Below, one piece after another: positions 32,701 to 42,285 of a DNA stretch of 64,000 nt. The stretch covers positions 16,747,922-16,811,921 of the forward strand of contig NC_060232.1 in the NCBI RefSeq assembly GCF_021155775.2, written 5' to 3'. The position numbers and the translations under genes are program-made. The stretch's first letter is position 1, and the number at the start of each line of letters is the position of its first letter. This DNA is from Neodiprion pinetum (taxonomy: Eukaryota > Arthropoda > Insecta > Hymenoptera > Diprionidae). Below the pieces are notes generated by a model. That model was given only the letters and a program-made list of their open reading frames with translations. It did no database searches and was not told the DNA's origin.

Positions 32701-35139
32701 ACTCGATCGAGAGCTAGGACAACAGCAGGAAGTAGGCAAGCTGTTTCTGAAGACTCATCCGACGATGAATCTTCCGAACCGCCGGCCTACCGGAGGCAAA
32801 GAAGTGTATTACCGAATTTAGGTCTTGAACAACCTACTACATCCCAGGGAATACGACAACCTGAACAAACAAACATTCAGACTGACGCACGAACTGACGA
32901 CGACGTTGAATCTGATTCTGAGCCTGAAAATATAACAGTAAAATTAAAATCACCGCGTGATAGAGATAGCGATTCGGATGATGATGTATTTTTGCAAACA
33001 GAAGCGAGTCGTAAAGCTAAATTATCTATAGATCCTAAAGTATTAAGGAAATCATTTGACCTCTTTAATAAATCTTTGCGCGAAAGAAGTAATCTGAATC
33101 CGAAGGAGTTGCAAGATTCATTTAAACTCTTTGACAAGACCTTGCACGAGAGGAGTCTTCTAGACAACTCCAGTAACTCGGATGCAGATGAAATAGAGAT
33201 ACCAGGTCATATATCAGAGGGTGAAGAATTAGACGAAACCATTCGTGAGGTACTCGACGAAAAAGACGAGACGGATGACGACGAACTAAATAACAAAATT
33301 GAAAAATTTTTAGAAAAAGTTAATAGAAATCAAGGAAACAATAGCGAGGCTGGACAGACTAATACCAATCAAAATAATTTGAATGAGTCAGTAGTTAGTC
33401 GACCTTTGCAGAAATCGGCATTACCAACACCTATAATCGCACCCAGACCAATAGCACTCTCAACCCCGTATCCTTTGAATATGATACCTGAGTTGAATGA
33501 GACGGGGGACATTTCAGTGAAAAGCAAGGTCAGCAAAACGCCAAGGCGTTTACAGCCGCAACTAGAATTCCGAGATTTACCAACGCAAATTGAAATTACG
33601 GAAAGTATACCACCAGATTTAGAAACAGTATCGCCATTAAAATTTCCCAAAACAGGTTACCATTCAGGGAACAGAATCTCATTCAGTCGTGAAAATTTGA
33701 CATACAGAAAAGACAATTATGTACACTTCATATCAATAGATTCAGAATTTTCTACACCAGTCAGCAGACTATTAAACGATTTGGAATTAATAAATGCAGA
33801 CGATCATCGTGATGCAAACCCAAAATTAGGCCAAGTCATTATCACAAAAACGGGAAAATATAGCATATTTGGCCTTGTAGTTAAAAGAAAACATTTTGAC
33901 AAAATTGAATTACATAACGTCAAGGTAGCTTTGGGAAATTTGAAAACGACTTTATTAGATTTGAAAATAAAAACATTTAGAATTTCAAAATTAGGGGATA
34001 TAACTGACGAACTATCAATAGACATCTCAAATTTATTAATAGATATTTTTGAGAACGAAGACATAGACATTACCATCTGTTCAGGTATAACCGAGATACC
34101 ACCATCGGAAATAAGACCAGGCATAATTTCGGAAATGCATAGTGGACTAATGGGAGGACACAAAGGCGTGACCAAAACTTATCGAAGAATCCGCGAAAGA
34201 TTTTATTGGCCACGAATGAGAGAGGATATCAGTAATTTCATTCGGAGATGCGAAAGCTGTCAAGAACAAAAGCTAGTTCGCGTAAAGACTAGAGAGCCAA
34301 TGCTAATAACGGACACTCCATCTGAGCCGTTTCAGAAAATTTCACTAGATACAGTAGGTCCACTTCCGCAGACCCCTAGTGGCAACAAGCATATCTTAAC
34401 TATGCAGGATAATTTGACAAAATTTTGTATCGCTGTACCTATTCCCGACATAAGAGCTGAGACTGTGGCTCATGCAATGGTAAAACATCTGATTTTGCAA
34501 TTTGGATCGCCTAAAACTATTCTAACAGATCGAGGAACAAGTTTCGTGAATAAACTACTACAAGAATTAGCTAAACTTTTCAAAATTAAACATATTACCA
34601 CTTCCAGTTATCGACCACAATCAAATGGCGCATTAGAACGTAGTCATATCGTTTTAACAGAGTACATTAAACATTATATTAATGAGTTTGACGATTGGGA
34701 TGAACTAGTTCAATTTGCTATGTTTTCATACAATACGGCAGTTCATGAAGCCACAAACTTCACACCGTATGAGCTCGTTTTCGGAAGAATAGCGCGCTGT
34801 CCAACTGCGTTTGATACTGAGGAAAACCGTTTAACGTACAACTCGTATCTTGAAGACCTAATTATCAGATTAAACGAAATGCAGGCCTTGGCTGCGACCA
34901 ACTTAGTGCAGGCGAAGGAAAGGTCGAAAATGTATTACGATCGGACAGTACATCCGTTCAAAGGCAAAGCGGGAGACATGGTACGCGTACAGATAGAAGC
35001 TAGAAAAGGAAAATTTAGCAAGCGATACCAGGGTCCATATAAAATTGTTAAAGTCTTGGAAAACAATAACGTAGTATTAGAAGGTAACAACGGTGAAAGA
35101 TTCATTAAACATGTAGACAAACTCGAACTGGCTTACTGA
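29761..35139 (+). CDS. pol: Gypsy II Pol: protease, RT, RNase H, two macrodomains, integrase
   Basis: 1792 codons without a stop; probably made as a Gag-Pol frameshift product, since the frame is open from 29617. Domains: protease DTGAD (about residue 16-20); RT about 240-560 with YLDD at 444-447; RNase H with TDAS at 592-595 and NSNADALSRN near 697; macrodomain 1 about 757-895; a 420-residue acidic, Ser-rich linker; macrodomain 2 about 1316-1440; integrase with zinc finger from His1460 and catalytic Asp1530, Asp1590, Glu1626 (DD35E); a GPY/F-type C-terminus (YQGPYKIV). Much longer than usual Gypsy Pol because of the macrodomain insert. One oddity: the RT motif reads RMPEGLKNAP, with Glu416 where Phe is nearly invariant, which may impair activity. 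Confidence 0.95.
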   Translation: MTAPELKEHSAIFLIDTGADISLIKANVLYPDVLISVDEISTITGITTDKVKTLGITNLTLQNEPSKFHVVRSTFLLNCDGILGKDYLRERKAEISFTHNTLVTKTDPIRPIRFIGYEEHSDTETKPQKRFFKIRARTKQAIGIDVISCGTKEAYLPRVETIDGVYIGEAAVSVQDGVCHVLAINTLDRDIEIEIPPQEVIPFEYHNFPEEHEYHDSSSEDLNLEPVVTDRFTEIQSKLHLDHLNIEERDHVLDIIEEYPELFHLPGDKLKSTPGIQHRIPTEDDIPINTRQYRFPPIHKTEIENQIKIKIDNGIIVPSNSPYNSPVWIVPKKPDSAGRKRWRMVIDFRKLNEKTIGDAYPLPNITDILDHLGEARYFSTFDLASGFQQIEMDPQDRAKTAFTTPNGHYEYLRMPEGLKNAPATFQRLMDQTLRGLQGVEVFVYLDDIVVYAKNLEEHGKKIRRLFNKLKDARLTLQPDKCEFLKTEVAYLGHIIGRSGVRPDPKKITAVRHFPQPKNPKNIRQFLGLAGYYRRFIKDFAGKARPLTDLLKKESPFIWGKDQKKSFKILRKYLCQYPILQYPNFKKQFTLTTDASDYAIGAVLSQEVDGYDMPVAYLSRALSKAEQNYFTTEKECLAALYAVLHFRPYLYGRKFTLVSDHEPLRWIDSIKDPGQRLIRWRLKLRDDEYEFKHKAGRLNSNADALSRNPVPVTDGINQSSESSDSGNDSDNLIIKSVDSFPKYSDYLKIIRTADIENPNIIEVHESVFDKLDNYAHTVSVDLEMSSGIASDFRKKYGVPEHLRSQADMHSVAKLELPDQKIYYIMTKLNFWDKPEYEDMYLSLINFRKILEDDSVETVRIPRMGCGLDKLAWNKVRTMLRFIFGGTGIKISACTNLKLIENQKLQTIFAIMNPRSNLKVRSKPNQWKILPIDSKISKLPAPKIKRPLAKSDSVPRKKSADETFCPKTKTTIEPDENAILTRTRSRARTTAGSRQAVSEDSSDDESSEPPAYRRQRSVLPNLGLEQPTTSQGIRQPEQTNIQTDARTDDDVESDSEPENITVKLKSPRDRDSDSDDDVFLQTEASRKAKLSIDPKVLRKSFDLFNKSLRERSNLNPKELQDSFKLFDKTLHERSLLDNSSNSDADEIEIPGHISEGEELDETIREVLDEKDETDDDELNNKIEKFLEKVNRNQGNNSEAGQTNTNQNNLNESVVSRPLQKSALPTPIIAPRPIALSTPYPLNMIPELNETGDISVKSKVSKTPRRLQPQLEFRDLPTQIEITESIPPDLETVSPLKFPKTGYHSGNRISFSRENLTYRKDNYVHFISIDSEFSTPVSRLLNDLELINADDHRDANPKLGQVIITKTGKYSIFGLVVKRKHFDKIELHNVKVALGNLKTTLLDLKIKTFRISKLGDITDELSIDISNLLIDIFENEDIDITICSGITEIPPSEIRPGIISEMHSGLMGGHKGVTKTYRRIRERFYWPRMREDISNFIRRCESCQEQKLVRVKTREPMLITDTPSEPFQKISLDTVGPLPQTPSGNKHILTMQDNLTKFCIAVPIPDIRAETVAHAMVKHLILQFGSPKTILTDRGTSFVNKLLQELAKLFKIKHITTSSYRPQSNGALERSHIVLTEYIKHYINEFDDWDELVQFAMFSYNTAVHEATNFTPYELVFGRIARCPTAFDTEENRLTYNSYLEDLIIRLNEMQALAATNLVQAKERSKMYYDRTVHPFKGKAGDMVRVQIEARKGKFSKRYQGPYKIVKVLENNNVVLEGNNGERFIKHVDKLELAY
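32030..32446 (+). other. Macrodomain 1 of Gypsy II Pol, TARG1/OARD1-like
   Basis: Residues about 757-895 of Pol. Landmarks: YAHTVSVDLEMSSGIA (773-788), IYYIMTKLNFWDKP with Lys826, RIPRMGCGLDKLAW with Asp867, and a closing GIKISAC strand. In human TARG1 the catalytic Lys84 and Asp125 lie in the same motifs and are also 41 apart. TARG1 hydrolyses ADP-ribose esters on Glu/Asp; by homology this domain could bind or remove ADP-ribose. Activity is inference; fold and key residues are read directly. Confidence 0.88.
33040..33165 (+). repeat. Internal protein duplication in the Gypsy II Pol linker
   Basis: Two adjacent versions of a block of about 22 residues: LRKSFDLFNKSLRERSNLN and LQDSFKLFDKTLHERSLLD. 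They lie in the acidic linker between the two macrodomains. Function unknown; the helical, charged pattern could be a binding or oligomerisation motif. Confidence 0.7.
33706..34080 (+). other. Macrodomain 2 of Gypsy II Pol, divergent
   Basis: Residues about 1316-1440 of Pol. YVHFISIDSEF (1320-1330) matches the YAHFISTDC opening in Gypsy I. Lys1375 (LVVKRKHFDK) and Asp1416 (KLGDITDELS) take the places of the catalytic pair, again 41 apart, but the GCGL loop is lost and the SGIA helix start is replaced. The closing IDITICSG strand runs straight into the integrase finger. It may be a structural or ligand-binding copy rather than an enzyme. Confidence 0.68.
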
Positions 35140-35232
35140 TGGAACGCATTGTAGACTAATTAATGCGATTACAAATATGAGATTGGGAGTAATGAACATT
35201 CATTTTCGAGGGAAACGAACTTGGAGGACTAC

Positions 35233-35361
35233 ATGATCACATCATTTACCAACAATCCTGGGATATTTCTAAGTAATTTTAAGCTTAACGCCAACGGATG
35301 GGGCGTGACCAACCGCAACGAGGGATATTCAACTGTAACTAGCTCTAAGTTTGAAGTCTAA
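35233..35361 (+). pseudogene. Possible env N-terminal relic in Gypsy II
   Basis: A 42-codon frame starting MITSF just after pol contains NNPGIF, which resembles QNPGIF near the start of the Gypsy I Env exon. It then stops. The position is right for env, but only about six residues agree, so chance is possible. Confidence 0.3.
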
Positions 35362-36011
35362 CACCTAAGAGGGAAGTTCAGCGATGAACTTGATCTGCCC
35401 TTAGAGTTCGTTCAGAAGCTTCTGAATGGATCAACTCAGTGTGATGTTAACCTTGAAACCTTTCCTTTCTTTCAAATTCCTTTCATTCCAAATTAACGTT
35501 AAAAATGCTACAGTATATTAGAAAAAAAAAATGACCATTGGAACTTCGGCAATTATTTAAGGCAAATGGCAATTTGGTGAAAACTTTTACAAAACCTAAC
35601 AGGAGAAAAGGCGAGTTCGAGTGGCTGAATGCAGTCGACGATCTGTTTGGGTCCAGAATGCACCACTCCAAAGGAACCCAGATGCCAAAACAAGGCAGCA
35701 CTTCAAAGTACTGCCAGGATTCCTGTTCGTCAACCTATTAATGAGTATCCGCTACGAGGGTACACATACGACTACGACTCTCAGTGGGTCACATGATACT
35801 GGGCCCACCACAAAGATCTAAATGCACGGAATCCGGCCTCTACCGAGGCGTAAGGCTCTCCAGCTAGCCGAGCATCCAGATCTCGTTCACCAATCAGAGG
35901 ACACGGTACACCTGATGTCCAGCAGCGCCAAAGCCAAATGTCAACCAACGCAGAACACACTAGCCGTTCCACCAACGTTTCGCATAAGTCATTTTCGCTA
36001 TGAAGAACTCG

Positions 36012-36385
36012 GCTGACCAGTCTCACTGATCATAGAGAGTTATTCTCCCGCCGATCTTACATCCTAAATTGCGGTAGCAGCGATTGTCACCATGTTATAA
36101 AATATTCCACCTTTAATCATGATATTACTCCCTTACGTTAGCCTGAGTTATAGTTGTCCTTAATGTGAAGGCCGGCTGACCAGTTTACTGATCACAGAGA
36201 GTTATTCTCCCACCGACCTTACATCCTAGATTGCGGTAGCAACGATTGTCACCATGTTATAAAATATACCACCTTTAATCATGTTATTACTCCCTTACGT
36301 TAACCTAAGATAAAGTTGTCGGTAATGTGAAGGCCGGCTGACCAGTTTACTGATCACAGAGAGCTACTCTCCCGCCGACCTGAAA
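36012..36385 (+). repeat. 162-bp tandem repeat in the Gypsy II 3' region, 2.3 copies
   Basis: GGCTGACCAGT...TGATCA...AGAGAG blocks begin at 36012, 36175 and 36337, spacing 163 and 162 bp. The units are nearly identical over CTCCCGCCGATCTTACATCC and the following AT-rich part. The third copy is truncated after about 48 bp. No coding potential. Confidence 0.9.
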
Positions 36386-36531
36386 TTTGTTTTTATATCT
36401 ATATAATACCTTAATTCATCATCATCATTATCATTGTCACACACACACATACATTATCATTTTGTTTACTCTCAATTTTCATATACCTACTAGCCTTTAA
36501 TTATTCATCAACGGGGACGTTGATGGTTTCT

Positions 36532-36544
36532 AAGTGGGGAGGGA
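36532..36544 (+). other. Polypurine tract of Gypsy II
   Basis: AAGTGGGGAGGGA abuts the 3' LTR start at 36545. It is the expected primer for plus-strand synthesis. Confidence 0.8.
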
Positions 36545-38396
36545 TGTTACGCCCCGACGTACCGCCTTGGCGTACCTTTTTCAAAATTCCATTTCATTTT
36601 ATTTCTTTAATTTCTTCAATGCACAGATATCATTTCATCAAAATCTCATATTCTAATAACGGCGAGTTCCACCCCTCCTGGCAAAAGTCACGTAGAGACC
36701 AACGATGATCCCTAGTATAAGGTTCAACTTTATTCTATTTAACTGGTACCAAGAACTGAGATAGGAGACTGCTGAATTAGCATCAGTAGCGCTCAGCCTG
36801 GAAATATCCCTCTTTTTAAGTTAAAACTATAATCAATAACTAAGATAAACCACTACCTTTAGAACCACCAAATTAAAATAGATTACTTATTGGAATGTAT
36901 GAATGAATGTGTGAACATTGCATGTAAATATCTTTTGTTCATATCTTCAATGTGTCACCGACGAGATTGAGAATCGTCGGAACACCGTCGAAGAGCGAGA
37001 AGTAACGCTGACCACGTGGATTTGGGCGCCAGGAGGACGCCCTCGCACCTCATTGGCTAATTACCGTTGTAACTAATTACAACTGCAGCTCCTTGGACCC
37101 TCGGGCCCAAGAAGCCGCGTCTTTCGTCTGTCAAGTCGCGAAGTGCGTGGACGTAAACCCGGATTAGCCCTCTCGAGCAAGAGTAGCGTTTGGAAAATCT
37201 TAGTTGTGACCGGCCTAAAGTCTCGCGCTAATTCGTTAAATTCGAGCATTCAGTTATTCTGTTAGCTGCAAAAGACTCACTATCTTCTACATTTCCATCT
37301 TTTCTGTTCTTTACTAAATCTCGTCATTTCGCGAATAGACATTTTTATGATATTCTATTTCCCTTAGTTAAAATTGAGTTCGGCCCTGATTCAAGCGAAT
37401 CAGGTAATCTTAAGTAAAAATAATAATAATTACACTATCATTTTTAATAAATAATCGTTCCAATCAATTTTAACTTATCATCAAAATCAGAAACAGACAC
37501 TTTCAAACTTTCGATAAGAAGATATCATTCTAAATTCACAAAGACTAAGTGACCAACGTTCAACATCATTCGATTCATCAACTCTTCCAAATTTGAGGTG
37601 AGGCCCCTGGTCCAGCATTCTACCGACGCAGACCGACACGATCCGACGGCTCTCAATCTCGTCGACCGATTCACCAAAAAGCTAAGTCAATCCGAGTGTT
37701 AATCTTCGAAATTAGACGAATTCTTGTTCACCTTGATAATCAAAACTACTTCAGTAAATTCACAAAAACCAAGCATAGAATTGGTGGCTAGCTTCACTAC
37801 CCCCAATTAAATTCCACTTATTGTTTCCAAGAATTAACAAATAAGACTAAACGATTAAATATATATATTAAATATATATATATAATATTAAACGATTTAA
37901 GATAATCTAAAAAGAGAGATACAATACAATTATCACGACCAGCTAGTTATAACCATCGTTCAGAGTAGATGTTCCTGGTACCAAATAATATTATCTTCTA
38001 GAATAGTATAACACGCGATTTTTTATTCAATTTGAAACCTTTATAAATTGTTATTTTTGGCTCATATATATAATTATCACCATCGATTGTTACCAGATAT
38101 TTCAATAACTAAATTGAACCAGAATATACTTCATCTTTTACCAGTTAAATCTTTTTAAACATTTATTTTGAGCGACCTTCTTCCCATTTTCTTTATTATA
38201 AAATAGCCTCAACTATTTAAACAAACCTCACAGACCTGTACAGGTCTATAGCGACACGATCCTACAAATTACCGGCTTACCGAAAGGGAAGTCTTTTCTT
38301 AGTTTTAATTATTATTCATTGTCGTTACGTGGGAGCTAGATTATTCGATGAATCATTAACTACCACCGCTCAGTACACACTCACCCCCACGTAACA
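36545..38396 (+). repeat. 3' LTR of Gypsy II, 1852 bp
   Basis: Same length as the 5' LTR with only scattered substitutions (for example g/a in aactaagat, g/t in gaaagggaag, and two changes in ttattcgatgaat). Confidence 0.97.
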
Positions 38397-40894
38397 ATAT
38401 CATTAAATTATCCAATTCATTTGCCTACATTTATAATCAATTATATTAATGTATAACTTGTATGTATATGTGATTGATTGAATAAAGGAAATGATAAATG
38501 AATTTCCGATTTATATCTTATTTTTATGTATCATAATTTTCAATTAACTTTGAAAAAAAAAGAATTAGGAATAATGAAATTTTTACTGGAAATCAAGTTT
38601 TTAAAAATGAATATGATTATACGAAAAATTCTATATATTTTTTAATTATCCGCTCACATAATAATCATGATAAACATTATTTAATCAAAAAATGCCACTT
38701 AATGTTCTTTATGCATTGTAATTTAGAACATTTATACAATGGATTAGAACTGATTCGAAATTGTAAAGAAAACATACACACAGATAAATTATCAGTTGTT
38801 TACTTTCATGTTTTCAATTTTCAAGAACTAATTATTTTTTGATTTAAGAAATATGATTCATATGGATTATTTTTTTCTATATTATTGAATTATTTAATTT
38901 ATTTGCCTACATTTATAATAGATTATATCAATGTATAATTTGTATATATATATATATAATTGATTAGGTAAGTAAAATGATAGATGAATTTATTATTTAT
39001 ATCGCATTTGTATACATTATAATTTCCAATTAACTTTTAAAAAAAGAAGAATTGAAAAAAAAAAATTTTCTCATGAATTAAATTTTTCAAATATGAATAT
39101 AATCATTACAAAAATTCTATATATTTCATCATTATTCGCTCACATATCAATTATAATAGAAATAGTATTCAATCGAAAAATGCCATTCAATGTACTTCAT
39201 AGATTGTAATTTGGAACATTTATACAATGGATTATAACTTATTGAAAAGTTTGAAGAAAACATACAGATAGATGAATTATTAGTTGTTTAATATCATATT
39301 TTTAATTTTTGAAAATTGATAATTCTTCAGTTCAAGAAAAATCATCAATTTAAATTAATTATTTTCAATATCATCAAATTATTTAATTCAATTGCCTCTA
39401 TTTATATTCAATCATAATAGAGTATAATTTGTACATACATATATAATTAATTGAACGGAGAGAATGATGAATAAATTTATTATATATATTTTATTTATGT
39501 ATATAATAATTTTCAATTCACTTTTGGAAAAAGAAGAATTTTTCTAAATAAAAATTTTCGCAATAATTAAGTTTTCTAGATAAAAATATAATCATGAAAA
39601 AAATCCTATATATTTTTTGATTATTTGTTCACATATTATTTGAAATGAAAATATGAATCGTTAAAAATATGCCATTTGATGTACTTCATGGATTGTAATT
39701 TTGAACATTCATACTATGGATAATAACTCATTAAAAAGTTCAAAGAAAACTCGCAGATAGATATATGATTAGTTATTCAATTTCATATTTTTAATTTTTC
39801 AAAACTAATTATTCTTTGATTCGAGAAAAATGAATTATTCAGGTTTAATATTTTCCATATTATTGAATTATTTAGTTCAGTTGCGTCCATATGTATTGAA
39901 TTATATTGATGTATCATTTGTATATATATATAATTAATTAAATGAAAGAATCGAATGATAAATTTATTATTTATATTTCATTTATATACATTATAATTTT
40001 TGATTTACTTCTGAAAAAAGAATGATTTTAAAAAAAAAAAAACGTTTTACATTTAATAAATTTTTTGAAAAGAAATATAATTATTGAAAAAACGTTTATA
40101 TTCTCTAATTATTCGCTCACATATTACTCAAAGTAAAAACATTATTCATTAGAGTAATGCCATTTATTGTACTTTGTGGATTGTAATTTAGAACATTTAT
40201 ACAATAGATTATAACTTATTGAAAAGTTTAAAGAAAACATACACATAGCTATATGATTAGTTGTTCAATATCGTATTCTCAATTTTTCAAAATTAATTAT
40301 TCTTCAATTTAAGAAAAATGATTAAGTTAAAGTAATTATTTCTAGTATCATTAATTCATTTGATTCAATTTCCTCCATTTACATTGAATCATATTAATGT
40401 ATAATTTGTATATATACAAAATTATTGAATGAAAAAAATTAGAAAATAAAGTTATTATTCATGTTTTATTTATATATATTATAATTTTTAATTTACTTTT
40501 AAGAAAAGAAGAATTTCTAAAAATCAAAAATTTTTTACATTAACTAAAATTTCTAAAAATAAATATGATCATCGAAAGAATTCTATATATTTTTTAATTA
40601 TTTGCTCACATATTCATTGAAATAAAAATATCATTCATTAAAAAAATTCCATTCAATGTCCTTTGTCGATTGCAATTTGGAACATTTATACAACGGATTA
40701 GAACTTATTGAAAAGTTCAAAGAAAACATACAGATGGATGAATGATTAGTTATCTAATTTCATATTCTTAGTCTTTAGAAATTAAGTATCTTTTAATTTG
40801 AGAAAAATGATTTATTTAAATTATTATTCTTCATATCATTAGATTATTTCATTGAATTGCCGCCCAATATTATTTTACATTAATGTATGATTTG
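38397..40894 (+). repeat. AT-rich satellite array, five consecutive units of 488-489 bp
   Basis: The gaacatttatacaat block occurs at 38726, 39214, 39703, 40191 and 40680, spacing 488, 489, 488 and 489 bp. Each unit also has a gctcacat block, an acatac..gat block, a TA-rich tract and poly-A runs. Units differ by scattered substitutions, so this is an old, diverged array. No open frame is supported. Confidence 0.95.
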
Positions 40895-41152
40895 GGGGGG
40901 CCACTGAACCGCCGTTGAGTCAAGACGCTTTTTCTGTGTGCTCTCTAAGTTTTATCATATAACTATACTGATTCGCTTTTCTACCTCAAGTGTTTGATCT
41001 CTCTTAACGCGCGAAATAAAACTCTATCATTCTAAATTAATGAATCTGGTGATATCTGCGGGTTTTCTTTCTTGTCAGCCTGTTTTTGGCCCGACTAAGA
41101 GCATCTAAGTTAGGTGCTGGATGTTTCTCGGCTAATACTGCCCACGCGATTT

Positions 41153-42268
41153 ATGAATACCAACGCCATCTCTGGTCTCGCCACGGGTAGCTCTCCATCG
41201 CTTTTAAGCACACCTGCAGCCGTCAGTAACTTTCAAGTAAAAACCCCTGTAATTGCCACTCCGAAGCCAGGCAGACCGTCTAACCAGCAACTACTGGTTG
41301 CGGCCAGCCAATCTTGTACTCTTATCACGAACTACACAGTTGATACGATGAGAAAAAGAACTTTGGACGATTCCTGGCAGTCAGAAGACTCTACTCTGGA
41401 CTTCAGAACACCTAAAAAACTCAACAAGTAGTCAAGTCCCGTCAAGCCCAACTTTTTCGATCAACCCGCAGACATGGAACGAATTCTCAATGAAATTGCT
41501 GCGCTTAGAACCAGCCAAGAAGAAAAACCCAAGGAACTGATGGACAAACTTCAAGAGAACTTTTTGAAAGACCAGGCCTCCTTCACTGAGATAAAAGCCA
41601 GCCTCATGTTGCTAGAAGAGGAACATAAAGCAACCAAGACTGACCTGACTAACCGTATTGCAGAAATTGAAAAAAATGCTGTTACGATGGATCAACTGAG
41701 TAACATTCTGACGGACCCGTCTTCCTCTAATCTCAACTTCACTGCACGTGTTAATAATCCTAGCAATGATCAGATCTCTTATCTCACTAATAAGCTAGAT
41801 TCTATCGAAAAAGAAAGTAAAAAGACAAACATCTCTATTACAGGGTACTCTTTTACCTCCAGCGACCACGTATCCGAGATTAAAAATTTCCTCAGTACGA
41901 AATTCGGAATATCGTGCCTTAACATTTCGCTAAAAGAATTCACGAAACGGATTATTGTGAATCTCTTTGATCTTGATCAGAAAGCGCATATTCTCAAGAA
42001 CAAAAAAAATATTCTAGCAGGCACAAAAATCTACATCAACCCGGACCGTACTGCGAAAGAGAGGACAATAGATTGGCATGTAAGAACAAAGATTAAGCAA
42101 CTAGTGAGTGAAGGCACAAAGTTCAGCAGAAAAGGAAACAAGATCGCAACGAAGGACTTGGTTTATTCGTGGGATGAGGCAAAAAACGCTCTTGTTCCTC
42201 AGCCAAAAACCGTAAGCTCCTTTATTCCAGAACTGAATACTGTCCCAAAAAATTTTCAGCAAAACTAG
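41153..42268 (+). pseudogene. LINE II ORF1, RNA-binding protein with in-frame stop
   Basis: From MNTNAISGL the frame runs to a TAG at 41429-41431, then continues in phase to 42268. The N-terminus is Ser/Pro/Thr-rich and likely disordered. From about 41474 a charged helix (MERILNEIAALRTSQEEK...) suggests a coiled coil. The end (TNISITGYSF, KRIIVNLFDLDQKAHILKNKK, IYINPDRTAKER) looks like the RRM and basic C-terminus of LINE ORF1 proteins. The stop separates the N-terminal region from the coiled coil, so the full protein is not made. Confidence 0.78.
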
Positions 42269-42285
42269 ATAACAGCTCGCCTGAA

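Larger units (their letters stand above)
35140..36544 (+). other. Gypsy II 3' non-coding region
   Basis: 1.4 kb between the pol stop and the 3' LTR, where Gypsy I carries env. It has no long frame; the 60-80 codon frames at 35538-35821 show no recognisable domain. It contains a possible env relic (35233-35361), a 162-bp tandem repeat and the polypurine tract. Confidence 0.75.
26223..38396 (+). mobile_element. Gypsy II, young LTR retrotransposon with tandem macrodomains in Pol
   Basis: 12.2 kb, flanked by ATAT target duplications (26219-26222 and 38397-38400). LTRs of 1852 bp at both ends differ at about a dozen positions by eye. Inside are a primer-binding site, gag (28436-29755), a full-length pol frame (29761-35139), a 1.4-kb 3' region with a 162-bp tandem repeat, and a polypurine tract. 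No env is present beyond a possible short relic. A -1 slippery heptamer links gag to pol. A reversed solo LTR of the same family lies at 46655-48486. Confidence 0.97.

Noticed and set aside
35538..35821. 66-67 codon overlapping frames in the Gypsy II 3' region considered as an accessory gene
   Set aside because: Two competing phases, no domain, no resemblance to Gypsy I Env or known accessory proteins.
38726..40680. Regular repeats considered as a CRISPR-like array
   Set aside because: Units are 489 bp, wholly repetitive without unique spacers, and lie in a eukaryotic transposon context.
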